A stretch of DNA of 64,000 nucleotides from Globodera rostochiensis. Taxonomy: Eukaryota; Nematoda; Chromadorea; Rhabditida; Heteroderidae. The notes below the pieces were generated by a model. It ran no database searches, was not told the DNA's origin, and was given only the letters and a program-made list of their open reading frames with translations. Both the position numbers and the translations under genes were made by a program. Shown here one piece after another: positions 57,561 to 64,000 of the stretch (its first letter is position 1; every line of letters starts with the position of its first letter). The DNA is taken from NCBI GenBank assembly GCA_018350325.1, contig JAEVLN010000005.1:2676142-2740141 (forward strand), given 5' to 3'.

Positions 57561-60059
57561 TTTGGGCGTTACAACGGCACTTATGCATATGACTCCGGGG
57601 CAGATTTCAGAAGAAAATTTTCTCCAAATCAATTTAGGGGTTTCAATTTGTTAAGAAAATTGACCCAAAAATTACAAATTTTGCAAAACAAAAGGATCCC
57701 GCCCTATGGAGTTCACGAAATCCTTTGACGATTCTTTTTGTCCGTCCCTTTTCGTGCCTTTATTCGCCTCCGTACCCAAAAAAAAACCAACAATGTCTGG
57801 ACATTTGCGGCGCTTTTTAAAAAATGAAGTGTCGGAACATTAATTTTTGGAAGATTTTGAATTTTGTTTTAAAATGTTTGAATTCAGGCCCGGGTTTGAA
57901 ATTGGGTCTCGAAATGGAGGTCAGCTTTGGGTTCTACGTCCCCCCTAGAAATACTTTTTTCTTGACTTTTAATAATCAATCACTGACGCATTGTCCGCTG
58001 ACGCATTGGCCGGGAGCCATTTCTTCTCATAAACATTGTCTCCCCCCCACTTTATTCAATCGCCCTACTCCATCCATTCACTTTTCTCCCGATGTTGGGG
58101 TCATTCGTTTGTGTATCGGGCAATCTGTCCGCTACCTTCACATATTTGTCCCATTCATTCTCTGTGATCTTTTACCTTTGCCCCGTTTACATTTACTTTG
58201 TTCAGTGTCCCCTCCGGGGCATTAACCGATTATTTATGAAAAAAAGCGACATAATTCATTTGTGCAAATCATAACGCCAAAATCATTTAAACAAATTAAC
58301 AGACAACTCTAATGACGCGGCAGACAGAGTGATGTTAGACATCCTATCCCCGCCATTGAATTTTACTAAATTTTTGAGGCCATGTAACACAGCTCAGAGG
58401 TTGTATTTCGTGACCAAATTTTGCATACATCCTTTTAGCATCCCCAGCTTACTCTAAAAGTTGGTGGAGTTTGGAGAATTTTGAAGAAAAAAAAAAGATT
58501 TTGAAAAATACCAAAATTTAATGCAATTTGTAACTTTGAGGCACTTTAATGGGCCAAAATGTGAGTTTTTTGACCTTTAATCCTTTGATTTGCCTTCATG
58601 GCACGGTTTTGCGCTGATTCTTTACGTTTTCGCCGTTTTTCCGCTCCTAACTCTGCTGCAAATCTCTTTTTTTCGTTCATTTTAAGCTAAAATTTAAATT
58701 TTTCGACTTCTTCTCCGTCAAACTTCAACAATTTTGCTACGATCAGAATTCTTCTGCTCATTATTATAGACAATTTAGTTGGCAAGCTCTGTACAAAAAA
58801 TCAGGAAGATCTGCACGTTTAAAAAAATCGCCCACGTTCGATGAGCGCCCAACCCGATTTTCAGTGTAACTTCTTTTTTACTTATGACAGAACGCCAACA
58901 TTTTATTATTACCAACATTTCGTTCAAACATTAATTCGCTTTTTTTCATAAATAATCGGTTAATGGGGGATAAAACGACCCAACTTTTCCATCACATTTT
59001 TACTTCTCTTTCTTATTGCTCATCTCTCCTCCCCCCCCCCGGTATCGATTGTTGTAAAATCTCCGGTTTAATTCCGGATTTTATTGCCAAAAGTCCGGAA
59101 TCCGGCATGCCGGACGCACCAATGTCCGGATATGGCACGGACACCCAAAATATGCCATACTTTGGCACCTCCTCCTTGTGTTCTGCCATTATTGCATCTT
59201 TTTTCAATGAATGCTTTGCCCTGGGGGGATAAGCCAAACAAATCCCCCCCCCCTCTGCTGCTGGGCCTTTTTCGGGGTTCCTTTTTTTCTTTTTGCTTTC
59301 TCTCCTTTTTTGTTCATCCTTCGGGCTCCTCTCCTTCTCTTACTCCACATATTCTATCCAATTTTTTCTACCCATCATCGGTTAGAGTAGTTACCTACTC
59401 AATTACCTATTGATGTGGGTCGATTCCTCGCAATTGCATCGATAAATTTATGGGGGGCCATTAATGACTTGAGAGGGGAAAGCAAAAAGAGTGGCTTGAC
59501 TGGGGGCACATAGCGCAAAAAAAAAGAAAATTTCTGAATTGTTATCACAAATATTTTTAAAAAATAGGGGAAATTTTTGAACTTTTGACCCAATTTGTTA
59601 AGAATTTGCAACCAAATTTTTAAAAAAAACACAAAGTTTTTAAAAGAATGGGAGGGGTCCGGAAGTTTTTTTGGATTTTAAAGAGATTTGTTAACAAAAT
59701 TGGCCAAAAATTATCGATTTTTCCGAAAATTTCCGACTTTTTGTTCAAAATTTTCGGAAATCGGGCTTTCAACCCTAAAAAAGTCGGAAATCGAATTCCG
59801 CCCATCCCTGACTTATACCTAGAACTTTTTTTGAGGTTTCGAATCACTTACAAATTAGCGCTTTTAATGGGAACTTCTGTAAGGAAGTGAGCTGTTCCGC
59901 TGGTTGGAAGTGGACGGTTAAAACGCCTAGGGCGGGGGCAAAAGATCATCCATAAAGAAGGAGGCAAAAAGGATTTGGTGGAGGTCTTGGGTTCGAGTCC
60001 CACCCCGGGCAAGTTTTTGAAATATTCTTAAGAAATTTCTATCAAAAGCGAACCGAAAT
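57561..60059. other. Non-coding region with repeats and a SPRY scrap
   Basis: A SPRY fragment at 57564-57609 (GRYNGTYAYDSGADF) abuts the end of the CysR-2 duplication. The C-rich dispersed repeat lies at 58015-58220 and 58960-59250. Positions 59040-59520 match the 4640-5040 region inverted. Positions 59640-59810 are a degraded relative of the 30970 MITE. No gene is seen; frames at 57824 and 58963 run through these repeats. Confidence 0.45.
59896..60010 (+). other. tRNA-like relic or SINE head
   Basis: Shows a D-arm-like GTGGACGGTTAAAACGCC and, 70 bases on, a good B-box GGGTTCGAGTCCC followed by ACCCCGGGC. The acceptor stem's 5' half is not found and the middle is too long, so a working tRNA is unlikely. 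It could be a tRNA-Leu/Ser-derived SINE. Confidence 0.35.
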
Positions 60060-60127
60060 TTCTCTGTTTGGTCGGTCTGACGGCACCCAAAAACCCGGCA
60101 ATTTGGAGCTTGTATTAGTAAATAAAC
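60060..60127 (+). promoter_or_regulatory. Conserved 5' block of SPRY-8
   Basis: TCTGTTTGGTCGGTCTGACG, GCACCCAAAAACCCGGCAAT and CTTGTATTAGTAAATAAAC match the blocks of SPRY-5 and SPRY-7. The AATTTAG of those copies reads AATTTGGAG here. Confidence 0.4.
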
Positions 60128-63100
60128 ATGCCAACTTCGACCAATTCAATCAATGGAGGGCACATAACAACAGCTGGTCCGGGTAAAAAGATTGAATATT
60201 ATTATTTGTTAAAGCCCTTTTTATTACATAATTAATTGTCAATGTTTACAGAACATTGTCCAACATTTGTCAATTTTGACTCTTCCGAAGAAGTGCGTCT
60301 TTTTTCGGAGCAGCATCGGAATCGATTGAAAATGAACGGCAAAATTGGGAAGATTGAGAATTTTGTTGCGATTTTAAATCCAAACAATTGGTGGCGATGC
60401 GGTAAATTTAAACTTTGCTTAAACTATCGAAATCCAATTTTCTGGTGGATTCTTTAGATCCCTTTCGAGTCGTGGGCTCCATTCTTTTATTTATTTTCAT
60501 TGTTTATGTAATCCATCGAATGAATGAGCAAAAACAGAACATGGACGCGTTGATTGAAGCACAAAAGGAAAATTGTCTCAAAATAAATGGTAAATGTATT
60601 AAAAATGGTTAACAAATTTATTTTGAATTTCTTTGTTTATTTATGTCATTTTTGATTTGGGTAAATTTAAAGTGCAACAAAAAGAAATGCGTGAAATGAA
60701 CGAATCGTTGAAGTCTGTCCATGCAATGGTCGTCGCCAAATTGGAGGAGTATCAGAACAAAACACAAAAGAAAAATGGTAGGGGAATTGTTGTTAAATGC
60801 TTTCGTTTTTGAAAAATATATTAATTCAAAATAATAAAATAAATACATTTATTAGAAATAATCCCACAACAAAATCGAAGCAATGAACGTGAAGAGCAAT
60901 TGAACAACTTTTTCGAGCAGTTTGTTGAGGAACAGAACAAAAAGGTATAGTTTGGCGGGATTGGGATTTTTGGAAAAAAAAACCGAAACTTTTGAAAATA
61001 CTAATACCTATTATTTATTCAAAATAATAAATAAACTTTTTAAGAATTTTAAAACCCAAATAAATAGGTAATTAAAGGGAATGAATCAGACGGAGGAAGA
61101 AGTGGTTGCAGAGATGGAGCAGTATCAGAAAGAACAGCAACAGAACATTGGCGACTTGCAGAAGGCCGACGCCATGTCAAATGATAAAAATGGAAAAAGT
61201 AATTAATATAAATTTTGTTCAGAATTTTGAAAAGTTTGAGCTTTTAATATTTTTGAAAAAACAAAGTAATATATTTTAATTTTCTAAGCAATAATCCGAC
61301 AACTAAATCGATGGGATTTCGCGGCACTCCATGAGGACCTCGCGCTCATTGAGCCCGACCGATTGATTGTCCAAAAAAATGGAGATAATTTGGGTAAATA
61401 TTATTCATTTGTGATTTGATTAAAAAAGTTTGTGTTAAATTTCACTAAAATGTTCGAATTCCCTTTACTTTTCAGGATATCGCTCTGTCCTCGCTGAAAG
61501 GCCAATTCCGAAAGGGAATTCCGGCATTTTCTATTACGAAATAAAAATATTCGGGACTGTAACAATGTAAGCCAAATAAATAACTTCGAAATGCTCTAAA
61601 AGGAAGCTTTTACTCTAAAAAATTATATTTAGCGGTATGTACATTGGACTTGCAAACAAACAAATGCCATTGGACGACAAATGGGTTGGACGTTACGAAG
61701 GCACTTACGCATATGACAGCTGGGGCTATTTTTGGGGTCACACGCACTCCATCTTTGGAAAACAGCCTCACAAATTTGGTGTTGGCGACGTTGTCGGCTG
61801 CGGCGTCAATTTGGCAATTCGCCAAATCATTTACACAAAAAACGGGGAGCGCGTGGGTGAGAAAAAAAAGATTTTGACTAAATTTGTACATTATTTAATT
61901 TTTATTTGCTTTTTAATTTGGGAACAATTGTGGAATACATTATTGATGCACGAGAGTCTCGGTCTTGACTCGAGAAAAGTCTCGGATTTTTTGGGTCTCG
62001 GTCTCGAGTCTCGGGTACTTGGTCGCGAAAATCGAGACTTTTTTGCACCCCTAAAGATAGCATTTTTGGTGAGAATTTGTTTAGAATTCTAAGCTTTAAA
62101 GATTTGAAAACATAATGACAAATCAAATTTAGAAATCCTAATAAATATCTTTTGCCCAGCTTTCTAATCACTAGGGAACGGATTTTTATGTTTTTACATA
62201 TTTTGTATGCTTATATGGTATGAAGAATACGGCCCAAATTAGCCTTTTCGCGTTGGTTTGAGCTTTTTTGGTCAAGTTTAAAAAAACATATTTTACATAT
62301 TTTGGCATATTTTGCATATTTCGAGCATATTTTGGCATTTTTGACCAAAAATTTGAAAAAATGCACCCAAAATCATAGGTTTTTGGCTGTTTTTGAAAAA
62401 TAATTCATCTTTTCAACGATAACTTTTAGTCATTTTCGAAAAAAAAAGGCTTGAAGAATTGAACATTTTCATAAAAATAGGGGAAAAATCCGGCGCTGAA
62501 ATGGCGCAGCGCTCGAGTGGCTGGCGCGGAGATGGCCATCTGGCGATGAATTGGCCTGACAGTTAAAACCACCGTCCATTTTTTCGATCTTTTTCAACTA
62601 TCCAAAAATGATAAAATAATACGCGAAAAAGCTTTAAAACTACTTAATTATACGTTAAAAGAAGGAAAAAATGAAGTATTAAGCAAATTAGTGCAGTAAA
62701 AGTGCCATTTTTCGGTGCATATTTCGGCATTTTTGGCATATTTTGGTGCACATTTTAGCCTTTTTTGGAGCATATATATGCGCATATTTGGCCATTTTTG
62801 GAGCATATCGGTCCGATCCCTATGATGGAATTTGTTAAGAAAATTGGCCCGAAAATGATTAAGGTTTGCCTTGGAAATTGCATTTGAATTTTTAAACACG
62901 ATTTTTATAAATTGAAAATTTTAGGAGCTAAAATAAAACGTTTTCAGTGAATTGCAAAAAATAAAATTCCAAAAAAATCTCGAGTCTCGACTCGAGAAAA
63001 GTCTCGGGTTTTTTAGGTCTCGGTCTCGAGTCTCGGGGTCAAGTCTCGGTATCGAGTCTCGAGTATCGGTAAATTTTGGGTCTCGTGCATCACTAGAATA

Positions 63101-63518
63101 CATGTGCCTCCCCAAATTAAACAAACCATGTATCAATCTGTTGCTTTCGTTGTCATTTTTGTGACCAGCATGTCTGAGAAAGCCTGCATAAGTGGATTTG
63201 CTCATTTTCTTATGAATAAAAAGCAAAAAAAAATTTTAAAACCAAAAATTCTCCCCAAAATGACTTTTTCTTGGACCAAAAATGCACTCCAAAAGATCGA
63301 GAGTTCCCGAAATTGTTTTTATTTGTTATTTTTATAATAATGATTGACGAATTTTGAACGCATAAATTGAGTTTTTGTTTGTTATTGCAGACACCGCCAA
63401 TTTCTTTGTCAATTTTGCCGCCGATTTGTTTCCGTGCGTTACGATGTTTCACCCTGGCAACCAAATTGAAGCCAACTTTGGACCGAACTTCAAATTCAAA
63501 ATTGCCGATGGCATTTAG
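60128..63518 (+). CDS. SPRY-8: membrane-anchored coiled-coil SPRY protein, intact
   Basis: Ten exons: 60128-60182, 60252-60401, 60458-60589, 60673-60777, 60856-60944, 61078-61198, 61289-61393, 61476-61566, 61633-61856, 63391-63518. They join to 399 codons plus stop. Start [16 protein letters not shown] membrane span lies at about 73-91 ([18 protein letters not shown]); this exon is 33 bases longer than in its relatives (an added [15 protein letters not shown] segment that resembles coiled-coil sequence of SPRY-7). Coiled coil 113-217. SPRY 218-399 ([56 protein letters not shown], ending [18 protein letters not shown]). The usual cysteine in AACH is replaced (AALH). The last intron is 1.5 kb and full of CTCGAG-type repeats. 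Confidence 0.88.
61946..63100. repeat. CTCGAG-type repeats in the last intron of SPRY-8
   Basis: TGATGCACGAGAGTCTCGG at 61946 and GGGTCTCGTGCATCACTA at 63080-63096 look like the two ends of one element. GTCTCGGTCTCGAGTCTCGG units lie next to each end (to 62060 and from 62980). Between them, 62174-62822 has ends TAGGGAACGG and CCGATCCCTA around TTTTGGCATATTTT repeats and may be a nested insertion. Confidence 0.55.
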
Positions 63519-64000
63519 AAATTGGAAAAGTAATAAATTTTTGTTTATTGTTGTTGAAGATTAAACCGATCAGTTTTATCCATTACTCACTTTATTATAA
63601 TTACTTTTTGATCAATAACAATTTTGAGCTCGACAAAATTTGAGTTAAATAAACTTTTGTTGCCGGCGGGGCTAAGACTTTTGTTGTCGGGCCCAAATCA
63701 GTGTGATGGGAGTGGGCTTTGGGAGGGTGGGACTGATTGGAGGGAGGCGGTTGCATGGGAAGCAATGCTTTTCAAAAGACACTTCAGTCCCGGGTCTGTA
63801 ACTCTTCGGGGAATGGTTGCCGCAAAAAACTTTTTCCGGATTCTAACTTTTGGACTTCTCCCCATCATCATTCCTGTGATCATGGAAATGACCGTATATG
63901 GCCCGACTTTTTGCTGATCGTTGACAACCACAACGGAATCCAACTACCTAAAATCGTTCCGTCGCCAGAAGCAACATGGCGCTAGGAGAAATTCAATAGG
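63519..64000. other. 3' flank of SPRY-8 and window edge
   Basis: Positions 63565-63775 are the shared SPRY 3' flank. Positions 63775-63840 hold one arm of the foldback family (ACACTTCAGTCCCGGG, GAATGGTTGCCGCAAAAAAC). From about 63860 a frame reads DRIWPDFLLIVDNHNGIQLP and stops at 63983-63985; it may be an exon, but I cannot assign it. Confidence 0.35.

Noticed and set aside
59896..60010. Functional tRNA gene
   Set aside because: The B-box is good but the acceptor stem does not pair and the body is too long; kept only as a tRNA-like relic.

Overview
The window looks like a gene-family cluster from a plant-parasitic cyst nematode; Globodera is the best match. The evidence is a large set of SPRY/B30.2 exons of the type expanded there (RanBPM-like / SPRYSEC-like), MATH-BTB genes typical of nematodes, many short GT-AG introns plus a GC-AG donor, and dense MITE-type repeats with poly-G/poly-C tracts. 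There are no bacterial signals such as operons or ribosome binding sites. Species is inferred from gene content only. Exon structures were built by hand from splice signals, frame and comparison between copies inside the window.

Layout. 0-7 kb: dispersed repeats and SPRY-1 (minus strand, last exon frameshifted). 7-15 kb: two minus-strand MATH-BTB genes, each with one apparent frameshift. 15-20 kb: repeat-rich, no convincing gene. 20-22 kb: SPRY-2, intact. 22-31 kb: transposon debris (a hAT transposase end, foldback elements), a deleted SPRY copy and orphan SPRY exons. 31-41.9 kb: SPRY-4 (broken) and SPRY-5 (intact) on plus, facing SPRY-6 (intact) on minus. 42.7-45.6 kb: an apparent BTB-BACK-SPRY fusion with a reading frame open through 11 exons. 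46-49 kb: foldback-like elements with arms made of short tandem repeats. 49.8-57.5 kb: three copies of a family ending in a small cysteine-rich module, one carrying a J-domain, with SPRY-7 (intact) between them. 60-63.5 kb: SPRY-8 (intact), then the window edge.

Most SPRY genes share one architecture: a short polar N-terminus, one hydrophobic membrane-spanning exon, a coiled-coil region built from two to four exons, then a SPRY domain split over four or five exons. The intron phases are the same in every copy, so exons can be exchanged without breaking frame, and the fusion gene uses this same phase. SPRY domains are protein-binding modules; MATH-BTB and BTB-BACK proteins are known CUL3 ubiquitin-ligase adaptors. 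The cluster therefore appears rich in substrate-recognition modules, two types of which have been joined in one gene. None of the proteins shows a clear N-terminal cleavable signal peptide, so secretion as effectors is not supported by the sequence alone.

Repeats matter here. Many short elements have terminal inverted repeats beginning TAGGG, TAGAG or CAG and 8-bp target duplications, as expected of hAT-derived MITEs. Several sit in introns of the genes above, and two lie side by side in the J-domain gene.
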